From Sorangium cellulosum So0157-2 (GTDB taxonomy: Bacteria > Myxococcota_A > Polyangia > Polyangiales > Polyangiaceae), in assembly GCF_000418325.1 (NCBI RefSeq), contig NC_021658.1, forward strand, positions 3,224,001 to 3,288,000: a stretch of DNA of 64,000 nt, given 5' to 3'. Of the stretch, positions 16,509-24,504 are shown in pieces; position 1 is the first letter of the stretch; every line of letters starts with the position of its first letter. The translations under genes and the position numbers were made by a program. The notes below the pieces were generated by a model that had not been told where the DNA came from, did no database searches, and saw only the letters and a program-made list of their open reading frames with translations.

Positions 16509-17863
16509 GCCGCACCTCCGCCCGTGCTTGTGTCGTCGCCGCCGCCGCTTGAGGAGCGGCCGAGCGTCCGCGCGGGATTGAAGTCCACCGGGCGGGTCGG
16601 CTTGTCCGCCGCAGCGCCGCCGCACGTCAGCCGCCTGCGCCGCGCGTTGCTCTGCGGATCGACCGGATGCAGCACAAGGCGCTTGCCCTCGTGCTCGACC
16701 CACGGCGGCTCGCCGGACGCGACGAAGCATCGGGCGACCGAGACGACCTGGCCAGCGAGGTAGCCCTGATCGAGCTGCCAGGCGACGCCGTCCACGGAGA
16801 CGATGTTGTCGGCCGAGACGCGGCGCCGGGTGCGCTCGGTGAGCGCTGTGCGCAGCGCCTTCTCGTCCACGGCCCCCTCTCCGGCGGGGCGGGCCGCGTA
16901 CACCCTGGCCGGCGTCTTGCCGAGCAGGCCCGCGTGCGGCGCCGGGTGATAGCGCCTGTCGAGGAAGGCGCGGAGCGTCGTGTTGATGTCCACGAGCGAG
17001 GCCACGGCGCCGAGGTAATTGAGGCATCCTTCGCGCAGCGTGCGCCAGAAACGCTCCATCTTGCCGCGCGCCTCTGGGTCGTAGGGCTTTGCATGCAGCA
17101 GCGTGATGCCGAGCCTCGCGCACGCGGTCTTGAGGACTTCGCCGCGATAGGTGGAGCCGTTATCGAGGTAGAGCGCGTCGGGCTTGCCGTGACGGCGCAG
17201 GGCGTCGACGGTCATGCCGAGCATGTCGACCTCTTTCTCGGTGGTGTGCGCCTCGAGCGCGACGACGTAGCGAGAGGCGTCGTCGAGCAGCCCGTGGATG
17301 CGGATCGGCATCGTTTTGCCGCCGACGGTACAGCCGGTCACGTGACAGACGTCACCGTGCCAGAGCGCGCCGGGGCGCTCGGCTTGCCAGCGCAGCCGCG
17401 TCTTCGGCTCGCCCTCGGCGCGCGCAGCGCGGCGGCGAAGTCCGTGCGCCGCGTACAGGCGCCGCACGGTGGGCTCGGAGACCTTGCCCGCTTCGAGGCG
17501 CCCCTCATCGACGAGCGTCTTGAGGATGAGCGGCACCGAGGCGTCGGGATGCTCGCGCCGGATATCGAGCAGCAGCGCGCGCAGCTCCTCAGAGAGCTCC
17601 TGAGCGAAGCCTCGATCGCTGCGTGGCTGCGGACGCAGGCCGTCGAGGCCAGCGGAGCGATATGCGTACAGCCAGCGCTGGAGCGTGGGCACCGAGTAGG
17701 TGCGCGTGCTGTGCGCGCCCGGCGGTCGAAACCGCTGCTCGCTAAGCGTGCGCAGCTCGGCGGCGAGCTGGCCGTGGGTGAGCACGCGGTGCATCAGAGG
17801 GCCGATGACCGTGGCGCGATAGATCGCCACGGTCTCGGCGTGGTCGGCGGGGCCGAGAGCCAT
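16505..17863 (-). CDS. DDE integrase-type transposase (rve domain)
   Basis: 452 residues from ATG 17863, with AAGGA nine bases upstream. An N-terminal helix-turn-helix region (about 30-130; SVPTLQRWLYAYRSAGLDGLRPQ) is followed by the RNase-H-fold catalytic core: Asp in WHGDVCHVTGC (about 170), Asp in YLDNGSTYRG (about 232) and Glu in GKMERFWRTLREG (about 268) make the DDE triad. The C-terminal part (about 320-452; NIVSVDGVAWQLDQGYLAGQVV) resembles the Mu-type beta-barrel found in TniA/IstA-like enzymes. It overlaps the ATPase by GTGA, so the two are co-translated. Known relatives need the ATPase for transposition. Intact, unlike the second copy. Confidence 0.88.
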   Translation of the reverse strand: MALGPADHAETVAIYRATVIGPLMHRVLTHGQLAAELRTLSEQRFRPPGAHSTRTYSVPTLQRWLYAYRSAGLDGLRPQPRSDRGFAQELSEELRALLLDIRREHPDASVPLILKTLVDEGRLEAGKVSEPTVRRLYAAHGLRRRAARAEGEPKTRLRWQAERPGALWHGDVCHVTGCTVGGKTMPIRIHGLLDDASRYVVALEAHTTEKEVDMLGMTVDALRRHGKPDALYLDNGSTYRGEVLKTACARLGITLLHAKPYDPEARGKMERFWRTLREGCLNYLGAVASLVDINTTLRAFLDRRYHPAPHAGLLGKTPARVYAARPAGEGAVDEKALRTALTERTRRRVSADNIVSVDGVAWQLDQGYLAGQVVSVARCFVASGEPPWVEHEGKRLVLHPVDPQSNARRRRLTCGGAAADKPTRPVDFNPARTLGRSSSGGGDDTSTGGGAA

Positions 17864-17982
17864 TCGAACAGGTCCTTTCTGCGCCTTGCTGGCGCGCGGT
17901 CCTTGTCCGGGATCAGCGGCGTCTTCGGCAGGGATCCTCTCAGGTGGGCTGTACGATTCGGGCTCCGAAGGGGCAGAGGCCC

Positions 17983-18660
17983 TCACGCCGCGTGCGCGGC
18001 GCCGAAGAAGGCGCGGTGCTCGATCGGCAGCGCCCGCGTCGTCGGGTCCGCGCTCGCCGCAAGCACTGCCGCGGCGCTGGCCGCGCTCTGACGAAGCGAC
18101 GCGGACGGGCCTGGGTCGGGGGCTTGAGCGAACAGACGTTGCTGCGCGACGTCGCGCGCCCATCGGCGCAGCGTGGCCCAGCCGGTGACGGCGCTGTCGC
18201 CGAGGATCTTCGCCGGGCCCACGCGCCGTCGGACCTCGGCCGCCGTCGCGAGCGCGAGACCCCAGAGCGCGAGGGCGAAGCCGATCGCGGCGGCGCTGTA
18301 CATGCGAAGGCCGAGCACGCCGCGAGGGACGACGAGCAGTACGGCCTCGCAGCAGAGGCAGCGGTAGCGGCGGCCGAGCACCGAGATCTGCTCAGCCGGT
18401 CGGTCCGGGCTGGTAGGGCCCCAGACCTGCCGCTCGCGCGTGCCGTGGCCCTGGAGCTGGATGGCGCCGCCGAGCGGGCAGCTCGCGGTGCCGCAGGCGG
18501 GGCAGCGCGCAGGCCGCGCTTCGACGACTGTGGGCGGTTGCTGCTGCCAGCGCTTGATGTCGATGGCGCTCTGGATAACACTGCGACCGCTTCGATTCCT
18601 GGGCAAGAGAACCGGAGCACGACGAGGAGACTGTCGGCCAAGATCAGGTCTCCTCGTCAC
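17983..18660 (-). CDS. Zinc-ribbon protein of the transposon (DUF6431-like)
   Basis: 225 residues from GTG 18660, though the first about 25 are poorly protein-like and a later start near IQSAIDIKRWQQQ is possible. The core starts with a zinc ribbon: CPACGTASCPLGG at about 53-65 and RYRCLCCEAV at about 100-109, giving four Cys pairs for metal. A helical part follows (YSAAAIGFALALWGLALATAAEVRRRVG) with a possible helix-turn-helix (GDSAVTGWATLRRWARDVAQQR). Proteins of this type occur as the first gene of DDE/ExeA transposons; DUF6431 is my best guess. It probably binds transposon DNA. It lies 119 bp before the integrase and is probably in the same transcript. Confidence 0.6.
   Translation of the reverse strand: MTRRPDLGRQSPRRAPVLLPRNRSGRSVIQSAIDIKRWQQQPPTVVEARPARCPACGTASCPLGGAIQLQGHGTRERQVWGPTSPDRPAEQISVLGRRYRCLCCEAVLLVVPRGVLGLRMYSAAAIGFALALWGLALATAAEVRRRVGPAKILGDSAVTGWATLRRWARDVAQQRLFAQAPDPGPSASLRQSAASAAAVLAASADPTTRALPIEHRAFFGAAHAA
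18621..18658. repeat. Perfect 11-bp inverted repeat at transposon upstream end
   Basis: GACGAGGAGAC (18621-18631) and GTCTCCTCGTC (18648-18658) are perfect reverse complements separated by 16 bp. They lie across the assumed GTG start of the zinc-ribbon gene. Possible roles are an operator for that gene, a hairpin in its leader, or an integrase binding site near the element end. If it is a leader hairpin, the true start is downstream. Confidence 0.5.
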
Positions 18661-18833
18661 CTATTTTGTGGCCGGCACCGCGCCGCTGCTCCGCTCCTCG
18701 GGTGGACCTACCCCGTCGTGAGGCGCGCGTGGGAGCAACAAGGTGTGGTAATTTTTGACGAGTAAACGGAAGGGGTTGCGCACCAGGTGCGGAGGGCACC
18801 TTGGGGTGCGATGGAACCGTGGTCAGGGGGCTG
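18661..18833. other. Presumed junction between transposon and PhoD-like gene
   Basis: This stretch (and probably up to about 19015) holds the upstream transposon end. It is locally less GC-rich (GGTAATTTTTGACGAGTAAA, 18747-18766), which could be promoter-like. No terminal repeat matching 12989-13468 could be found by eye and no gene is seen. Confidence 0.3.
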
Positions 18834-19952
18834 CTATGAGAATTTACGGTGGATGAACGGAATGCGCGGTGCCGCGGCTAGCGGGCCGGCGTCTCCCGGG
18901 TGCGTGCGCCGAGCGAGCACTCTCCATGATGGCGAGTTGTGTTGGGAAGAACGCCTCGCCATCAACCAGCATGCCCAAAGAGAGGGGCTAAGACATAAAC
19001 GGGAGTGCGCGATAATAATGGAGGGAGGGGCAATCTCTGCGTATTCAGGAAATACCGCGGTGTGGTCGTTGAGCGACCGTGTCGGCCACAGGACGTCCGA
19101 CCAGGCGAAGAGGTACATCGAGTAATATTCGCCAAGGCGTAGCAGGTGGCTCTTGGCGTGCTCCGGTTTGTTCTTCACCATGGAGGTCAGCTTCATTCGC
19201 TCCGCCACCTTGGCACGGCACGCAGGGCGCAGATCGTCGTCCTCCTTGACGCCTGGTAATACTTCTCGGCCATCCAGGAGTGTATCTGCGGCATCCATCA
19301 GCAGGAACAGCAGCGCGTCCGCCACATCGTCCGCGTAGATCTGATCGCCGGACATCATCAGCAGATGGGGCCTCGGATCCTTGGCCCCAGGCTTTAGGGC
19401 GTCCGCGATGATGTTATCAAGGATCGCGAGCGCATCCTTGCTCTCACCGTGTAACTTGCGGCAGGATCCGTGAAACATCCGGAAGTCGTTCATATCCACG
19501 GGCGCGAGCGCGAAGCTCGGCAGCGTGGGCGCGTCCGTGGCGACATCCGTATAGAGCAGTAGACGCGCAGCGTCGTCGCTGCTGCCGGCGAGCACGCCGG
19601 GCGTCAACAGGTCGCCGCTCGCGGCCGAGTCGGCTTCTCCCGCCAGCGGAGTGAACGAGAGCTGATAGCCGTACACGGACCCGGGCTGAAGCTGCTCGGT
19701 TCCAGAGCTGGCAGTGATCGCGATGACGTGCAATCCCCGCCCGAGTCGGAGCGTACGAGCCGTCGCTCGCAGCGCAGCTGAGCTCGCCCATCCCCCGTTT
19801 TGTTCTCTCTGGAAGACCTCCAGCTGTACCTGCCGGGGTTTCCGGAGCGCGACCCAGACTGTCACTTGGTCCGCTCCGACCCGGCGCAAGATGGGACCGG
19901 CGAGGACCAGGGGAAGCTCCTCCAAGCGCTGAGTGAGTGGTTTTGTTGACAA
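18834..19952 (-). pseudogene. PhoD-like metallophosphatase, 3' end lost
   Basis: Start is TTG at 19952 (STKPLTQRLEELPLVLAGP), preceded by GGAGG at good spacing. Residues about 15-130 form the N-terminal fibronectin-like domain of PhoD-type phosphatases (LAGPILRRVGADQVTVWVAL). The metallophosphoesterase domain begins with FRMFHGSCRK and LLMMSGDQIYADDVADA (metal-binding Asp-Gln), and continues to EYYSMYLFAWSDVLWP and HTAVFPEYAEI at about residue 310. After that the sequence turns into low-quality, Ser/Arg-rich residues with no family resemblance, and the expected C-terminal His metal ligands are missing. The gene therefore looks truncated at about 19015, probably by the transposon. The product is unlikely to be active. 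Confidence 0.75.
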
Positions 19953-20486
19953 GGTCTATGCCTCCGTGAGGTAAGCCCATGGCCGTGGTAATCCGGCGGC
20001 AGGCGTGTGTCGGTGCGCTCATGCAAGGTGGATAGGCGCGAGGCGAACCATGGGGTGTGACGCTGCACCCGACGCGAACGGACGCGCCCCCGGCAGGGAT
20101 CGTCCCGGCCCGGATGACCTCGTCCATTGCCTCGGCGGCAACGGCGGGTGTGGCGTTGAAAGCAACGTCCGAGCCTACGTAGCGAACTCCCGCATCTCCC
20201 GGGCGCCAGGCCCGGGGTACGCCGCCAGCGCGGGCGCTGGCGCGCGGTCGATGGGCGGCCCCGCTCGATCCTCACCTCCAGGTCCGCTGCAGCGGAGTCC
20301 TCTGGATAGGACCGCGTCCGCTGGAGCGGACTGCCCTGCACAGGCCCGCATCCACCCGCGCGGACTCCTCTGCACGCGGCCGCGTCCGCTCGCGCGGGAC
20401 CAACCGAGCTTCACCGTCCGTCCCGCCGCCCGCCCGCCGCCGGCCCGGCCTTTACACCCCCGCCCCCGCGCGCCGATACTCGCGCC
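19953..20486. other. Intergenic region before kinase gene
   Basis: 534 bp between the divergent PhoD-like and kinase genes. The first part (to about 20200) has no supported gene. The second part carries the 34-bp tandem repeat array at 20282-20401. A pyrimidine-rich CCCGCCGCCCGCCCGCC-type run lies just before the kinase start, and no clear Shine-Dalgarno precedes the GTG. Confidence 0.4.
20282..20401. repeat. 34-bp tandem palindromic repeat, about 3.5 copies
   Basis: Units start at 20282, 20316, 20350 and 20384, each about 34 bp. Units 1 and 2 open with the palindromic core GTCCGCTGCAGCGGA or GTCCGCTGGAGCGGAC; units 3 and 4 carry degenerate cores (ATCCACCCGCGCGGA, GTCCGCTCGCGCGGGA). The second half of each unit is related to CTCTGCACGGGCCGC. 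Related units occur at 31334. They look like intergenic REP-type elements; no function is known. Confidence 0.75.
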
Positions 20487-23400
20487 GTGCGACCCGCGAC
20501 CGTCTTCCTGGACCGCTACCGCCTGGAGCGCCGCGCCGGCGCGGGCGGAATGGGCGAGGTATGGAAGGCGCTCGATCAGGAGACCGGCGAGCCGGTTGCG
20601 GTCAAGCTCCTCTCCGGCGGCGACCCCGCGGGCGCGGCCCGGTTCGCGCGCGAAGCGCAGATCCTCGCCAGCCTCTCGCATCCGCGGGTGGTGCGTTACG
20701 TGGCGCACGGCGCGAGCGCCGACGGAGCGCCCTATCTCGTGATGGAGTGGCTCGAGGGCGAGGACCTCGCGGCGCGCCTCGCGCGCGGCCCGCTCGGCGC
20801 CGACGAGAGCGTCGCCCTCGCCCTGAACGTCGCGGGCGTGCTCGCGTGCGCGCACGCCCAGGGGGTGATCCACCGTGACCTGAAGCCGAGCAACCTGTTC
20901 TTGCCCGGCGGGCGCCTGGAAGAGGTGAAAGTGCTCGACTTCGGCATCGCGCAAGCGGCGCACGCGACGCGGATGACGCGCTCGGGGACGCTGCTCGGGA
21001 CGCCGGGGTACATGGCGCCGGAGCAGGCGCGGGGCGAGGCGAGCATCGACGCGCGCGCCGACGTGTTCTCGCTGGGGTGTGTGCTCTTCGAATGCGTGAC
21101 GGGCGTGCCTGCGTTCGGCGGCCAGCACCCCGCGGCCATCCTGACCAAGGTGCTCTTCGAGGAGACGCCGAGCGCGCGCAGCGTGCGGCCGGAGGTGCCC
21201 GGGGCGCTCGACGAGCTGCTGAAAAGGATGCTCTCCAAGCAGAGAGAAGAGCGGCCGCTCGACGGCCAGGCCGCAGCCGAGGCGCTGCGGGCGCTCGGCG
21301 ACTTGCCCTCCAAGCTGGCCTCGGGGCCGAGCGAAGCACCGTCGCTGACGAGCGACGAGCAGCGCGCCGTGGCGGTGATCCTGGTGAGCGCGCCGGCAGA
21401 CGCGGATGCTCAATCCTTCAATGGTATCTCCACGCTTGCGGTGGCCCCGGACGACGCGACCCTCCTTCAGGAGGCCGAGGCGCATGGCGGCGCGAGCGAG
21501 CGGCTGCTCGACGGGTCGGTCGCGGTGGTGCTGGCGGGCCGGGGCCTGGCGACGGATCTCGCCGCGCTGGCGGCGCGCTGCGCGCTCGCCCTGCGCGTGC
21601 GGGCAGGCGGGAGGCGCGTCGTCCTCGCCATGGGGCGCGGCGATCGTAAGGCGCGATCGCTCGGGCCCGCGATCGAGCGGGCGGCGCGGCTCTCAGCGGC
21701 CACGGACGGCCATGGCGGGCCGGAGGGCGCGGTGGTGATCGACGAGGCGGTCGCGGGGCTGCTCGATGCGCGCTTCGATGTGCGCGAGGGCGAGGGGATC
21801 TTCACGCTGCACGGCGAGCGGCCGGTCGCCGGGAGCACGCGGCTGCTCCTGGGCAGAGCCACCCCGTGCGTGGGCCGGGAGCGCGAGCTCGGCACGCTGC
21901 GGGCGCTGCTGGCCGAGACCGTGGAAGAGGCGACCGCGCAGGCGGCGCTGGTCATGGCGCCGCCCGGCGTGGGGAAGTCGCGGCTTGCCCACGAGCTCTT
22001 GCAAGAGCTCGGGGCGCGGGGCGAGCCGCTGTCGGTGTGGATCGCGCGCGGCGACGCGCTGCGCGCCGGCTCCCCGCTGGAGATGCTCGGCCAGGCGCTG
22101 CGGAGCGCGTGCGGCATCCACGAGGGCGAGCCGCTCGAGATCCGGCGGGAGAAGCTCTCGGCGCAGGTGGCTGCGCGGGTCGCGCCGGGCGAGCAGCGGC
22201 GCGTCTCGGAGTTCCTGGGCGAGGTCGTGGGCGCGCCCTTCCCGGACGACGAGAGCCTGCCCTTGCGGTCCGCGCGGCGCGACGCGCCGCTCATGGCGGA
22301 TCAGGTGCGCGCGGCGTTCCTCGATTTCCTGGGCGCGGCGAGCGCACAGGCGCCGGTGCTCGTGCTGCTGGAGGATCTGCACTGGGGAGATCGACCGACC
22401 GTCCAGCTCCTCGACGCGGCGTTGCGCGCGCTGCACGAGCGTCCGATCTTCGTCCTGGCCCTGGCCCGGCCCGAGGTGCGCGACGTCTTCCCGAGGCTCT
22501 GGGACGGCCGCCGGCTCCACGAGCTGCGGCTCGTCGAGCTGAGCCGGCGCGCGGGCGAGCGGCTCGCGCAGCACGTCCTCGGCGAGCGCACGGAGCCCGA
22601 GCTCATCGCGCGCATCGTGCGCCTGTCCGAGGGAAATGCGTTTTACCTAGAGGAGCTGATCCGCTGGGCGGCGGAGGGCAAGGGCTCGCACATGCCGGAG
22701 ACCGTGGTGGCCATGGTCGAGTCGCGGCTCGGGGCGCTCGACGAGGCAGCGCGGCGGCTCCTGCGCGCGGCGAGCATCTTCGGCGAGGTCTTCTGGGTGG
22801 GGAGCGTCGCCGCGCTCGTGGGCGGAGAGGCGCGCCGGAGCGAGGTTGCGCGCGGGCTCGCGGCGCTCGTGGAGCGCGAGATCCTGGTGCGGCGCCGCGA
22901 GAGCCGCTTCCCGGGCGAGGACGAGCTCGCGTTCCGGCACGCGCTCCTCCGCGAGGGGGCGTATGCGACCTTGACCGAAGGCGACAGGGCGCTCGGGCAC
23001 AAGCTCGCCGGCGCATGGCTCGAGCAGGCAGCGGAGCCCGCCGCGGCGGTCGTCGCCGAGCACTTCGATCGAGGCGGCGATCCCGCGCGCGCCGCCGACG
23101 GCTACCGGCGAGCGGCGGCGCAGGCGCTCGCCGGAAACGACCTCGAAGGCGTGTTCTCCCATACCGATCGCGCCCTCGCGCTCGGAGCGCACGGCGAGGC
23201 GCGCGGGGAGCTCGCGCAGATCCGGGCCGAGGCGCATCACTGGCGCGGGGACATCGCCGAGGCGCTCCGCTGGGCGCAGGTGGCCATGGAATCGCTGCCC
23301 AGGGGCAGCGCCCGCTGGTACGTGGCCGTGGGCGACGTGGGCCAGACCGCGGGGAGGCTCGGACATCACGAGCAGCTGGTGGCGCTCGCCGACGAGCTCT

Positions 23401-24410
23401 CCAGCGCCTGGTCCGAGGGCGAGGCGACCGGGCCGGCGGTGATGGCGAGCACGCGGGTGGCGGTGCGGCTGTTCTTCGCGGGCAGCTACGATCGGGCCGA
23501 GGCGCTCCACGCCCGGATCCAGGCGGTCGCCGGGCGCTTCTCGGGCGACCCCGCCGTGAGCGGGCCGGTCTTCCGGGCGCTCGGCGTGCGCGCGCGGTTC
23601 GCGGGCCACCTCGATCGCTGCCGAGCGCTGATCGAGGCCTCCCTGCGCTGCTTCGAGCAAGCGGGCGACATCCGCAACGCCTGCGTCGCCCGCGGCAACC
23701 TCGCGGAGGCCGAGATCAAGCTCGGCGCCTACGCCGAGGCGGTGGCGCTCCTCCGCGGCGCGGTCGCCGACGCCGAGCGGATGGGGCTGGAGCGCGCCGT
23801 CATCACGGGCCGGCACAACCTCGGCTTCGCCCTCGGCCGCCTCGGCGCCCTGGAGGAGGGGCTCGCCGTCGAGGCGGAGGCCGTCGCCGCCGCCGTGAGA
23901 GGCGACTGGCGGAGCATCGAGGGGGTCTCGCGCGCCTACCTCGCGTGGCTCCTGCGGAGCGCGGGTGAGCTCGAGGCGGCCGAGGTGGAGGCCCGGCGCG
24001 CCGTGGCGCTGCTCGAGGCGTCGAGGCCGTTCCAGGTCGTGGCCCGGGCGACGCTGGCCGAGGTGATGCTCTCGCGCGGTCAGCCGTCCGAGGCGCTCGC
24101 CGAGGCGCGTGACGCCATCGCGCTGCTCGCCTCGCTCGGCAAGGTCGAGCAGGGCGAGGAGCTCGCCCGCCTCGTGTACGCCCGGGCGCTCGAGGCGATC
24201 GGCGACCGCCCGGCGGCGCGCGCCGCCATCGCGGATGCGCGCGACCGCCTCCTCGCGACGGCGGCGCGGATCGACGATCCTCGCCGGCGCGAGGGCTTCC
24301 TCGAGAACGTCTCCGAGAACGCTCAGACCTTGAAGCTCGCCCGGGAGTGGCTCGGCGACTCCGCCGTCGCGCCAGCGTTTGCCGCGGACGGCGGCAACCC
24401 GAACGCGTGA
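20487..24410 (+). CDS. Ser/Thr protein kinase with cyclase-like, AAA ATPase and TPR domains
   Basis: 1307 residues from GTG 20487. The kinase domain (about 8-275) has the Gly loop GAGGMGEVWKA, Lys in VAVKLL (about 40), HRDLKPSN at 129-136 and DFG at 151-153, so it should be active. Residues about 290-455 resemble a degenerate class III nucleotide-cyclase domain, as often seen in myxobacterial kinases (ending GEGIFTLHGE). An AAA/STAND-type ATPase follows (GRERELGTLRALL; Walker A PPGVGKS at about 492-498; VLLEDLHWGD). The C-terminal about 500 residues are TPR-like helices. The architecture is that of a large signal-integrating scaffold, soluble in the cytoplasm. It is followed after 94 bp by a GAF-AAA regulator in the same direction, a likely functional partner. 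Confidence 0.9.
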   Translation: MRPATVFLDRYRLERRAGAGGMGEVWKALDQETGEPVAVKLLSGGDPAGAARFAREAQILASLSHPRVVRYVAHGASADGAPYLVMEWLEGEDLAARLARGPLGADESVALALNVAGVLACAHAQGVIHRDLKPSNLFLPGGRLEEVKVLDFGIAQAAHATRMTRSGTLLGTPGYMAPEQARGEASIDARADVFSLGCVLFECVTGVPAFGGQHPAAILTKVLFEETPSARSVRPEVPGALDELLKRMLSKQREERPLDGQAAAEALRALGDLPSKLASGPSEAPSLTSDEQRAVAVILVSAPADADAQSFNGISTLAVAPDDATLLQEAEAHGGASERLLDGSVAVVLAGRGLATDLAALAARCALALRVRAGGRRVVLAMGRGDRKARSLGPAIERAARLSAATDGHGGPEGAVVIDEAVAGLLDARFDVREGEGIFTLHGERPVAGSTRLLLGRATPCVGRERELGTLRALLAETVEEATAQAALVMAPPGVGKSRLAHELLQELGARGEPLSVWIARGDALRAGSPLEMLGQALRSACGIHEGEPLEIRREKLSAQVAARVAPGEQRRVSEFLGEVVGAPFPDDESLPLRSARRDAPLMADQVRAAFLDFLGAASAQAPVLVLLEDLHWGDRPTVQLLDAALRALHERPIFVLALARPEVRDVFPRLWDGRRLHELRLVELSRRAGERLAQHVLGERTEPELIARIVRLSEGNAFYLEELIRWAAEGKGSHMPETVVAMVESRLGALDEAARRLLRAASIFGEVFWVGSVAALVGGEARRSEVARGLAALVEREILVRRRESRFPGEDELAFRHALLREGAYATLTEGDRALGHKLAGAWLEQAAEPAAAVVAEHFDRGGDPARAADGYRRAAAQALAGNDLEGVFSHTDRALALGAHGEARGELAQIRAEAHHWRGDIAEALRWAQVAMESLPRGSARWYVAVGDVGQTAGRLGHHEQLVALADELSSAWSEGEATGPAVMASTRVAVRLFFAGSYDRAEALHARIQAVAGRFSGDPAVSGPVFRALGVRARFAGHLDRCRALIEASLRCFEQAGDIRNACVARGNLAEAEIKLGAYAEAVALLRGAVADAERMGLERAVITGRHNLGFALGRLGALEEGLAVEAEAVAAAVRGDWRSIEGVSRAYLAWLLRSAGELEAAEVEARRAVALLEASRPFQVVARATLAEVMLSRGQPSEALAEARDAIALLASLGKVEQGEELARLVYARALEAIGDRPAARAAIADARDRLLATAARIDDPRRREGFLENVSENAQTLKLAREWLGDSAVAPAFAADGGNPNA

Positions 24411-24504
24411 ACGAACCAGCCCGCGCGGCGCCGGGCCGCATCCACCTGCGCCGCTCCGGTCGTGTTCCCTAGGGCACTCTATTCCGGTATCTTCATCAAG
24501 AAGC

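Larger units (their letters stand above)
13469..18660 (-). mobile_element. Three-gene DDE/ATPase transposon carrying a group II intron
   Basis: Three minus-strand genes in order: zinc-ribbon protein (18660-17983), DDE integrase (17863-16505) and AAA ATPase (16508-13469, interrupted). Integrase and ATPase overlap by 4 bp (GTGA). The pairing of an rve-type integrase with a TniB/TnsC/ExeA-like ATPase is known from Tn402/Tn5053-, Tn7- and Mu-like elements. A second, truncated copy of the integrase/ATPase pair lies at 37921-39097 with the same overlap, confirming a mobile family. The upstream end has cut a PhoD-like gene. I could not identify the terminal inverted repeats or target duplication, so the outer limits given are gene limits. 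Confidence 0.8.

Noticed and set aside
20282..20401. CRISPR array
   Set aside because: The 34-bp units are contiguous, with no spacers, and no cas genes are in the window.
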